Shown here: piece after piece, positions 45,784-54,877 of the stretch | Position numbering within the stretch: position 1 is the first letter of the stretch | Layout of the letters: each line of letters begins with the position of its first letter | Origin: MGML01 sp034416335 | GTDB lineage: Bacteria; Chloroflexota; Dehalococcoidia; Dehalococcoidales; UBA2162 | Length of the DNA stretch: 64,000 nucleotides | NCBI GenBank assembly: GCA_034416335.1 | Contig: DAOULV010000018.1 | Location: 167,602-231,601 of the forward strand | Direction: 5' to 3' | Translations under genes and position numbers: made by a program | The notes under the pieces: model-generated | Database searches by the model: none | Told to the model about the DNA's origin: nothing | What the model saw: the letters and a program-made list of their open reading frames with translations, nothing else

Positions 45784-47439
45784 ATGAGTGGAGATAACGC
45801 ATTATTCGAGGTACTCAGTCCATGGGCGGAAGCTGACCCTGTTCCGATGGAAGGTCTTACCGCACCGAGGGTGCCCGATCTTAACGGCAAGAAAATAGGA
45901 ATGTTCTGCAACATAAAGCAGGCGTCACACCGGATAATGCCAGTGGTTGAACGAAGGCTTAAGGAAAAATATCCTGATGCCGAATTCAGTTATTACCGCG
46001 GGCAGGCGTTCTCGGTATCCGAACTGGAACCTCAGAACATCGATAAATTCAATGCCTGGATAGATGAGGTCGACACGGTTATTCTTGCCGTAGGCGACTG
46101 AGGGTCGTGCATGAAGTACCTTGCGTACGACTCGATGTATGTTGAAAGAAGAAACAAACCTTCGGTAACACTTGTCTACAAGTATTTCCTTAACGATGCT
46201 AAATCGGCAACCTCCAGCCGGGGACTGCCCGCGGTGCGGTTTATACCGGAATCGATAATATCGGAATGCAGCGTCATGGGAGAGATTGAGGCAGGAGTAG
46301 ATGAAGTATTCGATGATATCATTACCGGACTGACCTCACCGCTTTCCGAGCAGGAAAAGAATCCGGCAACACCGAAAAAGGAATCCGCTTCCAGAATCAT
46401 CTTTAAAGGCACGATTGAAGAGGTGAACAGGTTCTTTTACCAACGGGGCTGGACGGACGGCTTGCCGGTGATACCTCCCACCGAGGAAGCAGTGGCAGAA
46501 ATGCTGGAAGGTACCGATTTACCTCCCGACTACCTGGTTGCCGAACTGGAGCCGCGTAATGGTAAAGCCACGGTTGAAAAGATTGCAGTTGCCGCGGTTA
46601 TGGCGGGAGCTTTACCTGCGTATATGCCGGTGCTCATTGCCGGGGTGAAAGCTCTGCGAAATGCACCGATGGCGGATGTCTGGGCAGTCAGTACCGGTTC
46701 GTGGGCTCCGCTCTGGATATTGAACGGACGGGTCAGGAAAGACCTGAACGTTAACGACGGTTTCGGAGCGTTAAGTCCGGGTGTGATTGCCAACGCAGCA
46801 ATCGGGCGGGCTCTTGCCCTGATAACCAAGAACATACGGGGTGTACGCCGGGAAATTGAGGATATGGGGGTGATGGGGAACCCGATGAAATACTGCCTGG
46901 TTACCGGCGAGAACGAAGAAGACAGTCCCTGGGAACCTCTTCATGTCGAACGCGGTCTGACTGAGGAAGACAGCGCGATATCGCTCTGCTTCCCCAACCA
47001 CTACCTGCAGCCTCATTCGTATTCAACCGATGATATCGGACTCCTGAAAACGATTATTTACAATATACCGCCCCGGGCGATGGGGACGTTGACGGTTATG
47101 ATAACACCTCCCAATGCAAAGATACTTGCCGATAAGGGCTGGGACAAGGAAAAGATAAAGAACTACATAGTCGAGAACACAAAAACGGATTTGGAGCGGA
47201 CACCACAGTATTATATGCCGGGTAATGAGGAAAAAGACCCGCGGGAACAGGTCCCGGTCATTATGACAAGACCCGGGCAGCCTGCGCCGGTGCAGATATT
47301 CGTTGCCGGAGGCTGGGGTTCCTGGACGGCGATTATGTCGGGCGGGATACCTCATACCGAGAAGATAGACCTGCCGGCTGACTGGGATAAGCTGGTTACG
47401 AAATATAAAAACGTCGTTCCGAATTATATCAGGTACTAG
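45784..47439 (+). CDS. UGSC-family selenoprotein B
   Basis: 551 residues with Sec106 (TGA 46099-46101) in VILAVGD-Sec-GSCMKYLAYD, the same position as in gene A, so the two are tandem duplicates. Domain 1 has LNGKKIGMFCNIKQASHRIMP and domain 2 has GWTDGLPVIPPTEEAVAEMLEGTDLPPDY, with the same end (WDKLVTKYKNVVPNYIRY). The two proteins are diverged over most of their length, so duplication is old and both are kept. Gene B has an insertion near residue 455 (a region of NEEKDPREQVPV) relative to A. It probably forms a complex or alternative partner with A and takes electrons from the TrxR-like protein 32 nt downstream (inference). Confidence 0.9.
46116..46128 (+). promoter_or_regulatory. SECIS-like hairpin in UGSC gene B
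   Basis: GTAC (46116-46119), loop CTTGC, GTAC (46125-46128), 14 nt after the in-frame TGA, in the same position as in gene A. Assigned by eye. Confidence 0.45.
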
Positions 47440-47471
47440 GCGTTCAGGCAGAGAAGAAGTGAGGTGAATGA

Positions 47472-48395
47472 GTGTTTGACTACGATGCTGTGATTATCGG
47501 CGGCGGCCCGGCAGGACTGACCGCGGGGCTGTATCTTTGCCGGGGAAACTGGCGGACGCTGCTGGTGGATAAGGAACCCCCCGGTGGATATATCAAGAAT
47601 ATAGAACTGATTGAGAACTATCCCGGCTTTTCCGAGGGAATTGCCGGTGCTCAGCTTGCCATGCAGATGCTGAAGCAGGCAACCGGTTACGGACTTAAAT
47701 ATGAGCAGGCTGAAGTATCCAGCGTGGAGATATTTTCAAGCAGCAAGTGGGTAGGCTGCATCGACGGTAAAGGATTCACGACGGGGGCGATTATTTTCAC
47801 CGGAGGTTCGGTCCCAAAGAAGCTGGGAGTTCCCGGTGAAGAAGAGCTGAGGGATAAAGGCGTTATCGGCTGTGCTTTCTGTGACGGAGGTCAGTTTGCC
47901 GGTAGGACCATCGTTGTCTGCGGCGGCGGAGATTCTGGAGTTACGGAAGCCCTTTATCTTTCGAAGATAGCCGATAAAGTAATCGTCGTCGAAGCCATGC
48001 CGCAGCTGAATGCCACCGCCATATTGCAGGATAGATTGAAAGAAAATCCTAAGATGGAAGTCCATACCGAAGCGATAGTCAGGGAAATTCTTGGTAATGA
48101 CCATGTGGAAGCGATCAGTATTACGAGAGATGGCGATGATAAGACCGAAACCATAAAAACCGATGGTGTCCTGGTTCATATCGGTCTCGACCCGAATACT
48201 GAATATCTGGACGGTGTTGTACCGCTGACGGAAAGCGGGCAGATAGAAGTGAACGGGTGGATGGAGACCGAACTGCCCGGTGTTTTTGCCGCCGGCGATA
48301 TCAGAAGCAATTCACCGAGGCAGGTTTCCGCCGCAGTGGGCGACGGCGCTGCTGCCGGTATGGCTGCCCAGAGGTACCTGCAGAACCAGGGATAA
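47472..48395 (+). CDS. Thioredoxin-reductase-like flavoprotein
   Basis: 307 residues, TrxB length. FAD motif VIIGGGPAGLTAGLYLCR near 8, NADPH-domain motif IVVCGGGDSGVTEALYLS near 150, and the FAD-end motif GVFAAGDIRSNSPRQVSAAVGDG. The redox pair is C134-A-F-C137 (GCAFCDGG) instead of the usual CATCDG. The nucleotide loop lacks the HRRxxxR arginines of NADPH-binding enzymes (VVEAMPQL), so NADH or a ferredoxin may be the donor. GTG start with a GAGGTG site. It follows the two UGSC genes and is probably their reductase. Confidence 0.88.
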   Translation: MFDYDAVIIGGGPAGLTAGLYLCRGNWRTLLVDKEPPGGYIKNIELIENYPGFSEGIAGAQLAMQMLKQATGYGLKYEQAEVSSVEIFSSSKWVGCIDGKGFTTGAIIFTGGSVPKKLGVPGEEELRDKGVIGCAFCDGGQFAGRTIVVCGGGDSGVTEALYLSKIADKVIVVEAMPQLNATAILQDRLKENPKMEVHTEAIVREILGNDHVEAISITRDGDDKTETIKTDGVLVHIGLDPNTEYLDGVVPLTESGQIEVNGWMETELPGVFAAGDIRSNSPRQVSAAVGDGAAAGMAAQRYLQNQG

Positions 48396-48586
48396 ATCAC
48401 ACGGTCATTATTAAAAACAGGCTGATATGATTCACTAATTGTCAGCTGTCATTCTGAATCCGCCGGAGGTGGATGAAGAATCCACAACGAATTTTGCGGC
48501 TTTCGTCCGGCAGATGGACAATGGCTGCATTGTCATTACCAACCAATACCTTTCCCCTTGAGGTGAGGGTGACAGAAATCTAATTT

Positions 48587-48667
48587 TCACCCTCACCTTA
48601 ATCCTCTCCCGTCAAGGGAGAGGAAACAAAAAGCATGCTATCTCTAGAAATTTAGCGTTACCTGGAG
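48587..48667. repeat. Dispersed repeat, CACCCTCACCTTAATCC family, second copy
   Basis: Direct near-copy of 42203-42287 (TCACCCTCACCTTAATCCTC; TTTAGCGTTACCTGG). An inverted partial copy, TTGAGGTGAGGGTGAC, lies just upstream at 48559. Confidence 0.75.
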
Positions 48668-48689
48668 CCAGTATTATTTGTATAGATTG

Positions 48690-48790
48690 CTACGTCCGCC
48701 TGCGGCGGACTCGCAATGACGATAAAAGGTTCGTCGGTTGACCTGTCCATACCAATGCTACGACAGGCAAACCGCTAGGTTCGCAATGAC
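48690..48790. repeat. CATTGCGAG-family repeat
   Basis: Contains GTCCGCCTGCGGCGGACTCG, GCAATGAC and a second CGCAATGAC about 75 bp later. With the preceding repeat it fills the gap between the TrxR-like gene and the esterase gene; the rest of the gap (48396-48586) holds nothing I can assign. Confidence 0.65.
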
Positions 48791-48806
48791 CTGATGATAA
48801 TACTAA

Positions 48807-50360
48807 TTACATTGGCTTGGTGGTCGTGATATCGTAGCTATCCCAGGCCTGGCGTTCGTCTTCGAAAGGCGCCGATTCGATCCGGGTGTTTACATCGAAG
48901 ACCATCGTCATTCTGTCATTTCCGTATTCCGGCCACTTCCCGATGCTTTCGCATGACGGGTCGCCTGTATGAGCGAAGGCGGCACAGGAATCCTGCAGTT
49001 TGACCGCCAGACTCTGCTGTTCCGGTCCGTCTCCTGAGAACCGTGAGTCCAGAGCTCCGAACAGGAACGGATTATCCAATCCGTGCATCGCACCCAGCGC
49101 ACCTCCCATAGCCGGTGATTTGTAAGCAAACAGGTAGTTATAAGACCTGGCACCGTTATCACGCTGGGCTTCGACCAGCTTTATCGTCGGTATCCTGAAC
49201 ATCAGATCAGTGTTGATACTGCCGAAAATATCCAGAGGCGTTGCAGCAGGGTTATCACGAACCAGTGATTCGCGGTATGACTGTACCAGCCCGGGGACCA
49301 GATCGGATGGAAGACTGGCTTTCAGACGCTCGATAACTCCGGCTTCATCCAGGTTTTTCATTGCCGGATTCATCGCGTAAGTCGACTTCAGTTCATCACG
49401 TGCATTGCCGGCCATATGGGTAATATTTTTTGCACTGCCGTTCTTTATGGCGACAATAGGCAGTTCCGGGAGTACCTGACCGTCGACAACCGGCTGGAAG
49501 GGAGTTATGCGGTTTTCCTGCGCGCGCAGCTTCTCACCGAGTTTCTGCTGCCCGTCGAGAAGCTGTTGGGTGGTAAGGTTTCTTAACCCGTCTATATCGC
49601 TGCCTTTCAGGCTGTACAATCCCAGATACTGTTCGGCTATGTCGACGGCGCTGTCCAGCGTGGAGATGATATTTGCTGCTCCGCTGCGGTTTATTGCCTT
49701 GTGAAAGGTACCTTTTGCCGCCGGCAGCGCCAGCAGCGTTCCGATACTCATTCCACCGGCGGAAAAACCGAAGATGGTCACGTTATCAGGGTCACCTCCG
49801 AAGACTGAGATATTTTCCTGCACCCATTCGAAGGCCGCGACCTGGTCGAGAATCCCCTCATTGCCAGTGGATGGTATTTTACCTCCGGTAACTTCATTCA
49901 GGTTCAGGAACCCCGGCGCGCCCAGCCGGTAATTGATGCTGACCAGGACGATATCTCCGCGTTTCGGTAATACACCAGTGTTCAGGAATGATTCCGAGCC
50001 TGCTCCGATTATGAATGCTCCGCCATGAATCCACACCATTACCGGACGTTTGGCGTCATCGAGACCCGGTGTCCAGATATTGAGAAAAAGGCAGTCTTCA
50101 CTCTGCGCCACGTTGCCGAAGTTCGGTACTCCGGGAGAATCAGGCGGTGCTGCCATAGCAGCTTGAGGGGCCATAGCCCCGTACTCTTTTGCCGGTTTCA
50201 CGCCATCCCACTTTGATGCCGGCTGCGGCGGCATCCATCGGAGTTTTCCTACCGGCGGTTCGGCATAGGGTACACCTTTGAAAACATAAAGCCCGTTCTG
50301 AAATTCACCCTCGAGCTTTCCACTCTTTGTGCTTACAACAGCCTGCTTTTCCGTACTCAT
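48807..50360 (-). CDS. Carboxylesterase type B family protein
   Basis: 517 residues from the ATG at 50360, which has AAGGAGAG before it; an upstream in-frame start has no site. Motifs: the oxyanion region VMVWIHGGAFIIGAGS (near 105), EDCLFLNIWTPG, and the nucleophile region in NVTIFGFSAGGMSIGTLL (near 192), where the family consensus is GESAGG. Other catalytic residues are likely around the GAMHGLDNPFLFGAL region. No signal peptide is seen. It hydrolyses an ester of unknown kind; the neighbouring CoA genes do not identify it. Confidence 0.88.
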   Translation of the reverse strand: MSTEKQAVVSTKSGKLEGEFQNGLYVFKGVPYAEPPVGKLRWMPPQPASKWDGVKPAKEYGAMAPQAAMAAPPDSPGVPNFGNVAQSEDCLFLNIWTPGLDDAKRPVMVWIHGGAFIIGAGSESFLNTGVLPKRGDIVLVSINYRLGAPGFLNLNEVTGGKIPSTGNEGILDQVAAFEWVQENISVFGGDPDNVTIFGFSAGGMSIGTLLALPAAKGTFHKAINRSGAANIISTLDSAVDIAEQYLGLYSLKGSDIDGLRNLTTQQLLDGQQKLGEKLRAQENRITPFQPVVDGQVLPELPIVAIKNGSAKNITHMAGNARDELKSTYAMNPAMKNLDEAGVIERLKASLPSDLVPGLVQSYRESLVRDNPAATPLDIFGSINTDLMFRIPTIKLVEAQRDNGARSYNYLFAYKSPAMGGALGAMHGLDNPFLFGALDSRFSGDGPEQQSLAVKLQDSCAAFAHTGDPSCESIGKWPEYGNDRMTMVFDVNTRIESAPFEDERQAWDSYDITTTKPM

Positions 50361-50454
50361 AACAGCTCTCCTTAAGTTAAAGTAACAGAGATTATACCAG
50401 AGTGGATGCAAAATATCAGGTGGTTATTTTGTGTTTTAATACCCTCTCTTTTAA

Positions 50455-50735
50455 AGGAACCTGTAAAACAGGAGATTCTGTTTGCATCTGGTTGGTCGTG
50501 TTGTCATTGCGAGTCCTCGACGTAGTCAAGACGAAGCAATCTCCAGGTTCGATTATAGAGATTGCCACGTCTCCCGATTCACTTCGTTCACTCGGGATCC
50601 TCGCAATGACGGAGATGGATTCGTCCTTCGACAAGCTCAAGACGAACGGGAGAAAGCGGGATCTCGCAATGACGAAGGAGGAACGTATAGCCATAGGATT
50701 TGTCCCTTTCTCAAACTCTTCCCCCTCGAATAATG
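50455..50735. repeat. Right copy of the ~280-bp inverted repeat (CATTGCGAG family)
   Basis: Inverted match of 10890-11175: GTTTGCATCTGGTTGG, CATTGCGAGTCCTCGACGTAG, TTCGACAAGCTCAAGACGAA and GAGGAACGTATAGCCATAGG. The following ORF drawn from 50402 runs through the repeat and is not a true N-terminus of the CoA-transferase. Confidence 0.75.
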
Positions 50736-50806
50736 GAAACATTTCTGCTGGAGAAGGCAACTGTTTGAGGGGGATAAATGGGGTGAACCGAAAATCACAA
50801 CCAGAA
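50711..50806. repeat. Dispersed composite repeat, direct copy of 13300-13390
   Basis: CTCAAACTCTTCCCCCTCGA, TTTCTGCTGGAGAAGGCAAC and TGTTTGAGGGGGATAAATGG match 13299-13374. A short palindrome is at its centre. Confidence 0.7.
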
Positions 50807-50950
50807 CAAAATTACGCCAAACAGGAGACGGGTTTATATACAACTCTAATATTCTGTATAATTAATCTTGGGCTGCTGACGTTCATCTGGCCTGAACTCC
50901 CGGATGAATATACCGGACTCCAACTGACTTCTCATTACAGGAGGTATGAA

Positions 50951-52159
50951 ATGGCTGGACCGCTCGATGGAGTCAAGGTGGTGGAACTGACGCAATTTCA
51001 ACAGGGACCTGTTGCCGGTATGCGGCTGGGCGACCTAGGAGCCGAAGTTATCAAGATAGAGTCGAAGGAAGGTGACGCGGCGCGGGGTATGATGAGAATT
51101 GTCGGTGCCGATACCGGTCTCAAGGGCAGAAACTATTACTTCGAAAGTTGCAACCGCAATAAACGCAGCATCGTCCTCGATCTCAGTACGGACAGAGGTA
51201 AGGAAGTTTTCTTTGAACTTATCAAACGAGCGGATGTTTTTCTTACCAACCTGAGTATCAGCGCACCCGAACGGCTTGGGATAACCTATGACGTCCTCTC
51301 GAAGATAAATCCCCGGCTTATCTATACTCACGCTTCGGGCTGGGGAAGAGAAGGTCCGGATGCCAATGCACTCTCGTTCGACTATACGGGAATCGCCCGT
51401 TCCGGCACGATGATGATGTGCGGCGAGCGTGACGGACCCCCGGGAACGCTTATTCCCGGAATGGGTGACGAGCAGGGCGGTCTTATCTGCGCCTGGGCGG
51501 TCACCGCGGCTCTCTATGCCAGGGAGAAGACCGGAAAGGGGCAGCTTGTGGATACTTCCCTGATGGGGGCTTTAATTGCCCTGAACGGGGTTAATTTTGC
51601 GGCGCCGGGTGTGCTGGGACAGGATTTTCCGCGTCTAAAAAGATCGGTATCGGGATACCCGATATATAACCACTATAGGTGTAAAGACGGCAAGTGGATA
51701 GTAATCGCCCACCTCCAGCCGGACAAATACTGGCCCAGCGTCTGCAGAGCGATGAGGCTGGAAGAGCTGGAGAACGACCCGCGATTCAATACCATAGAAG
51801 CCAGACACGATAACGGCAAGGAACTGGTGGCTATTCTGGACGAGCGGTTCGCCACCAGGACCCGTGACGAGTGGATGGCGGTTTTCAAGGAAGCGGAGAT
51901 TATATATACGCCGGTACAGTCACCATCCGAGGTTTTCCAGGACGAGCAGGCGAAGGCAAATAACTATGTTATCGACGTAAACCATCCTGTATGGGGACCG
52001 ATAAAGATGATCGGTTTCCCGTGGGAATTCCATGATACACCGGCTTCGGTACGCCGTGAAGCACCGGAGCTGGGCCAGCAGACCGAAGAAATCCTGCTTG
52101 AATTAGGTTATACCTGGGAAGACATCGTTGCCCTTAAGGACGCGGAAGTTATTAACTGA
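50951..52159 (+). CDS. Class III (CaiB/BaiF) CoA-transferase, first gene of the BcrCB-like operon
   Basis: 402 residues from the ATG at 50951, which has a near-perfect AGGAGGT site; the long upstream extension of the same frame lies in repeats. The N-terminus AGPLDGVKVVELTQFQQGPVAGMRLGDLGAEVIKIE and the catalytic Asp region ALSFDYTGIARSGTMM are family-typical. It ends LLELGYTWEDIVALKDAEV, like the copy at 13417. It lies 29 nt before the BcrC-like gene. FldA, a CoA-transferase of the same family, precedes phenyllactyl-CoA dehydratase genes, so it may prepare the substrate for the next two proteins (inference). Confidence 0.9.
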   Translation: MAGPLDGVKVVELTQFQQGPVAGMRLGDLGAEVIKIESKEGDAARGMMRIVGADTGLKGRNYYFESCNRNKRSIVLDLSTDRGKEVFFELIKRADVFLTNLSISAPERLGITYDVLSKINPRLIYTHASGWGREGPDANALSFDYTGIARSGTMMMCGERDGPPGTLIPGMGDEQGGLICAWAVTAALYAREKTGKGQLVDTSLMGALIALNGVNFAAPGVLGQDFPRLKRSVSGYPIYNHYRCKDGKWIVIAHLQPDKYWPSVCRAMRLEELENDPRFNTIEARHDNGKELVAILDERFATRTRDEWMAVFKEAEIIYTPVQSPSEVFQDEQAKANNYVIDVNHPVWGPIKMIGFPWEFHDTPASVRREAPELGQQTEEILLELGYTWEDIVALKDAEVIN

Positions 52160-52188
52160 TATCCTGTTATGATGGAAGGTTGTGGTGG

Positions 52189-53343
52189 ATGACCGATAAG
52201 AAGAACGGCAGTCTGGCACTTGTGGAAGAATATTACCGGGATTACGGCTGCCGCGCCCGTGAGTTGAAAGAGCAGGGCAGGCGGGTAATCGGTTACCTGT
52301 GCTCTTTTACGCCGGTGGAAATAATCACGGCGGCGGGACTTATTCCTTTCAGGACAAAAGGAGATGTCAACGAGCCGATAACCCGTGCCGATACCCAGAT
52401 GGAGACTATCATCTGTCCTCTCGTCCGGAGTGCTTACGACGTGATGCTGAAGGGCAGGTACGATTTCCTGGACGGACTGATTATCCCCCATGCCTGCGAC
52501 AGCATCAACCGCACCTATGATATATGGAAATTCAGCTTGGATGTTCCGTATTCGCACCTTGTAAACCTTCCGCACTCGATAGACGATTCCTCGCTGGAAT
52601 TTTATAAAAACGAACTTAATACCTTCAGCAAAAGTCTCGGAAAATACGCCGGAAAAGAGATAACCGATACCGACTTGGCACGAGCAGTTGAACTCCATAA
52701 TGAAGTCAGGGAAAAGGTTAAGGAACTTTACGAACTGCGCAAGCCCGACCCTCCGCTGCTGACCGGCAGTGAACTGATGAAAATACTGGTAGCGGTGATG
52801 GGTATACCGCCGGAGGAAGGAATCGAACTGCTGAAAGGTGTCATCGATGAAATAAATAACAGGGAAGATAAACCGGTAAAACAGCCGTCGCGGATAATGG
52901 TGATCGGCGCCGAGGTAAACGACACGGCACTTATCGATATTATCGAAGAATCCGGCGCCAGCGTGGTCGTTGACGACCTGTGTCCCGGTACGCGCGAATA
53001 CTTCCCGATAGCGGAAGCCACCGCTGATCCGATGGACGGTATTGCCGAGAGATACCTGAGGAAAATAAAGTGCGCCCGGACCTACCGCGAAGTGAAAGGG
53101 ACATATGAGGATTCGCTGGATGACAGGTTCGGGCATATCGCACGCTATATAAGTGAATACAATGTAAACGGGGTTATTCTATATATTTATAAGTACTGCG
53201 ACCCGTACGGATTCGAGGTGCCGGCAATGAAGGGCTATATCGAATCGAAAGGGACGCCGGTGCTGTATATCGAGGACGAATACTCGATGTCGACCGTCGT
53301 ACGGCTCAGGACAAGGGTGCAGGCTTTCCTGGAGATGATTTAA
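52189..53343 (+). CDS. 2-hydroxyacyl-CoA dehydratase/benzoyl-CoA reductase subunit (BcrC/HgdB family)
   Basis: 384 residues from ATG 52189 with GGAAGG 9 nt upstream (TTG at 52180 is too close to that site). Cluster cysteines are in VIGYLCSFTPVEIITAAGLIPFR, METIICPLVRSAYD and IPHACDSINRTYDIW, the pattern of HgdB/BcrC subunits that hold a 4Fe-4S cluster. Length fits BcrC. These enzymes need an ATP-dependent activator to inject one electron. The function (dehydratase or ring reductase) is set by the partner and cannot be decided here. It is 16 nt before its partner gene. Confidence 0.85.
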   Translation: MTDKKNGSLALVEEYYRDYGCRARELKEQGRRVIGYLCSFTPVEIITAAGLIPFRTKGDVNEPITRADTQMETIICPLVRSAYDVMLKGRYDFLDGLIIPHACDSINRTYDIWKFSLDVPYSHLVNLPHSIDDSSLEFYKNELNTFSKSLGKYAGKEITDTDLARAVELHNEVREKVKELYELRKPDPPLLTGSELMKILVAVMGIPPEEGIELLKGVIDEINNREDKPVKQPSRIMVIGAEVNDTALIDIIEESGASVVVDDLCPGTREYFPIAEATADPMDGIAERYLRKIKCARTYREVKGTYEDSLDDRFGHIARYISEYNVNGVILYIYKYCDPYGFEVPAMKGYIESKGTPVLYIEDEYSMSTVVRLRTRVQAFLEMI

Positions 53344-53359
53344 ACCGGAGGGGCAGGTT

Positions 53360-54688
53360 ATGACCGGAGAAAGAAAACAGAGGACTCACGCTACGGAAGC
53401 AGCCGGTAAAGCCGGAAGGCTGAGCCGGGAGTTAACAATAAAGGCACAGCAGGCGAAAGCAGAAGGCAAACCGGTGGCATACAGCTTCATCGTCTGTGCC
53501 TATGATGAGATAATCCGTGCCATGGACGTGGTTCCGGTCTGGACGGAAAACTACGCCGGGGTCTGCGCGGCCAAGCGCGACGCCCAGCGGTTCCTGGAGA
53601 AAGCTGAAACGGAGAACTTTTCACGTTCTCTATGCACTTACGCATTATGCGACCTGGGATTCGATATCTGGCGTGCCGAACTGGGTAAAATGCCACCGGA
53701 CGCACCCTGGCGGGGACTGGTCAGGCCCGACATGATGCTGGGGAGCGGACAGCTTGTCTGCGACCCGCGAAACAAATGGTACCAGGCAGCCCAGCACTAT
53801 ATGCCGGATGTGCCGGTCTACGAAGTCGGCATGCCCTGGCCTGAGTATGAGTCGGACTACGATTACCGGGAAGTGCAGGACTACTACGTAAAGTACATCG
53901 TCGAACAGCTTCGCGGTCTGGTCGAGTTTATGGAGAAGCATACTGGACACAAAATGGACTGGGACAAACTTGCTGAAATGGTTGGCATAACAGACAAGAC
54001 CTGGGACCTGATATCGGAAACCTATGACCTGCGTAAAGCCAAGCCCTGTCCGATGGATACCGGTGACGCGATGAACACGATGGTGCCTATCGCCTTTATG
54101 ATGGGGACGCAGGAAGCGTATGATTTCTTCCTTGAACTGAATGCCGAACTGAAACAGAAGATAGCGAACGGCGAGGGCGTTATCCCGGATGAAAAATACC
54201 GCCTGCTGTGGGGCGGCGGCCTGCCATCGTGGTTCGCCCTTTCCGACTTTGATTACTTCAACGAAAAAGGCGCGGTATTTCCGGCAGAGACTACTTACCG
54301 GTCATTTGAAGATACACGTCAGTTCGACATCGACCTGACGAAGATAAATGATCCCCTCGAACATATCGCCTGGAGATGGATTAAGTACTGGACGTTCTGG
54401 TACGACGCCGCGAGGAAACGTCCCGGTTCCCACCCGGATGTGGAAAGACTTATCCGGTATATCGAAGATTATGATATCGACGGTGTGGTGATGCACGAGG
54501 CTTTTTCCTGCCGCACCTGGCACCCCGGCTTGATATGGCAGCTTAACCAGCTTAAAAAGGTATACCGGGATATTCCGTCGCTTATCCTTGAAAGCGATAT
54601 CGTGGATATCAACTCCTACTCCGAGGTCGATACTCACGCCAGGATAGACGCTTTTATCGAGAGTCTGGAGTCCTACAGAAGAGGTTGA
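53360..54688 (+). CDS. 2-hydroxyacyl-CoA dehydratase/benzoyl-CoA reductase subunit (BcrB/HgdA family)
   Basis: 442 residues. Cysteines at SFIVCAYDEIIRAMDVVP, ENYAGVCAAKRD and YALCDLGFDIW match the HgdA/BcrB cluster site, and GQLVCDPRNKWYQ and ESDIVDINSYSEVDTHARIDAFIE are conserved. It ends ESLESYRRG. The size (442) fits BcrB better than FldB (about 407). Together with the BcrC-like gene it would form the heterodimer that reduces or dehydrates an aryl-CoA. GGAGGGG precedes the ATG. It is followed at once by a remnant of the activator gene. Confidence 0.85.
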   Translation: MTGERKQRTHATEAAGKAGRLSRELTIKAQQAKAEGKPVAYSFIVCAYDEIIRAMDVVPVWTENYAGVCAAKRDAQRFLEKAETENFSRSLCTYALCDLGFDIWRAELGKMPPDAPWRGLVRPDMMLGSGQLVCDPRNKWYQAAQHYMPDVPVYEVGMPWPEYESDYDYREVQDYYVKYIVEQLRGLVEFMEKHTGHKMDWDKLAEMVGITDKTWDLISETYDLRKAKPCPMDTGDAMNTMVPIAFMMGTQEAYDFFLELNAELKQKIANGEGVIPDEKYRLLWGGGLPSWFALSDFDYFNEKGAVFPAETTYRSFEDTRQFDIDLTKINDPLEHIAWRWIKYWTFWYDAARKRPGSHPDVERLIRYIEDYDIDGVVMHEAFSCRTWHPGLIWQLNQLKKVYRDIPSLILESDIVDINSYSEVDTHARIDAFIESLESYRRG

Positions 54689-54691
54689 GGC

Positions 54692-54832
54692 ATAGACAGC
54701 AAATATTACGCCGATGGCACGGCGGCTCTTGAAGACTTACTGGGCACACCTGTCCTTATTGCCGAGGAACCGCAAATAGTTCCTGCGCTGGGGGCAGCTC
54801 TGTTGGCCGGTGATACCAGCGTTGCCGATTGA
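54692..54832 (+). pseudogene. C-terminal remnant of a BadF/BadG/HgdC-type activating ATPase
   Basis: The 46 codons after the BcrB-like stop read IDSKYYADGTAALEDLLGTP...EEPQIVPALGAALLAGDTSVAD, which matches the end of BadF/HgdC activators (a short acidic helix, then (P)EPQIVGALGAALLA). It is in the same frame as the BcrB-like gene after one TGA and one GGC. The ASKHA ATPase core with the CxG(A)-cluster is missing, so the gene is a fragment from a deletion. A functional activator must lie elsewhere if the pair is active. Confidence 0.7.
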
Positions 54833-54877
54833 TGTATAAAGGGATTATTTTACGAGAATGTTCTTCCGGGTGATATT

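Noticed and set aside
50361..50411. 17-codon extension of the esterase frame
   Set aside because: The AAGGAGAG site lies directly before the ATG at 50360.
50402..50950. N-terminal extension of the CoA-transferase frame by 183 codons
   Set aside because: It runs through dispersed repeats. The ATG at 50951 has a strong ribosome site and starts the family's normal N-terminus.
54686..54688. TGA between the BcrB-like gene and the activator tail as a selenocysteine codon
   Set aside because: BcrB proteins naturally end there, and the tail belongs to a different protein with most of its body missing; a deletion explains it better.
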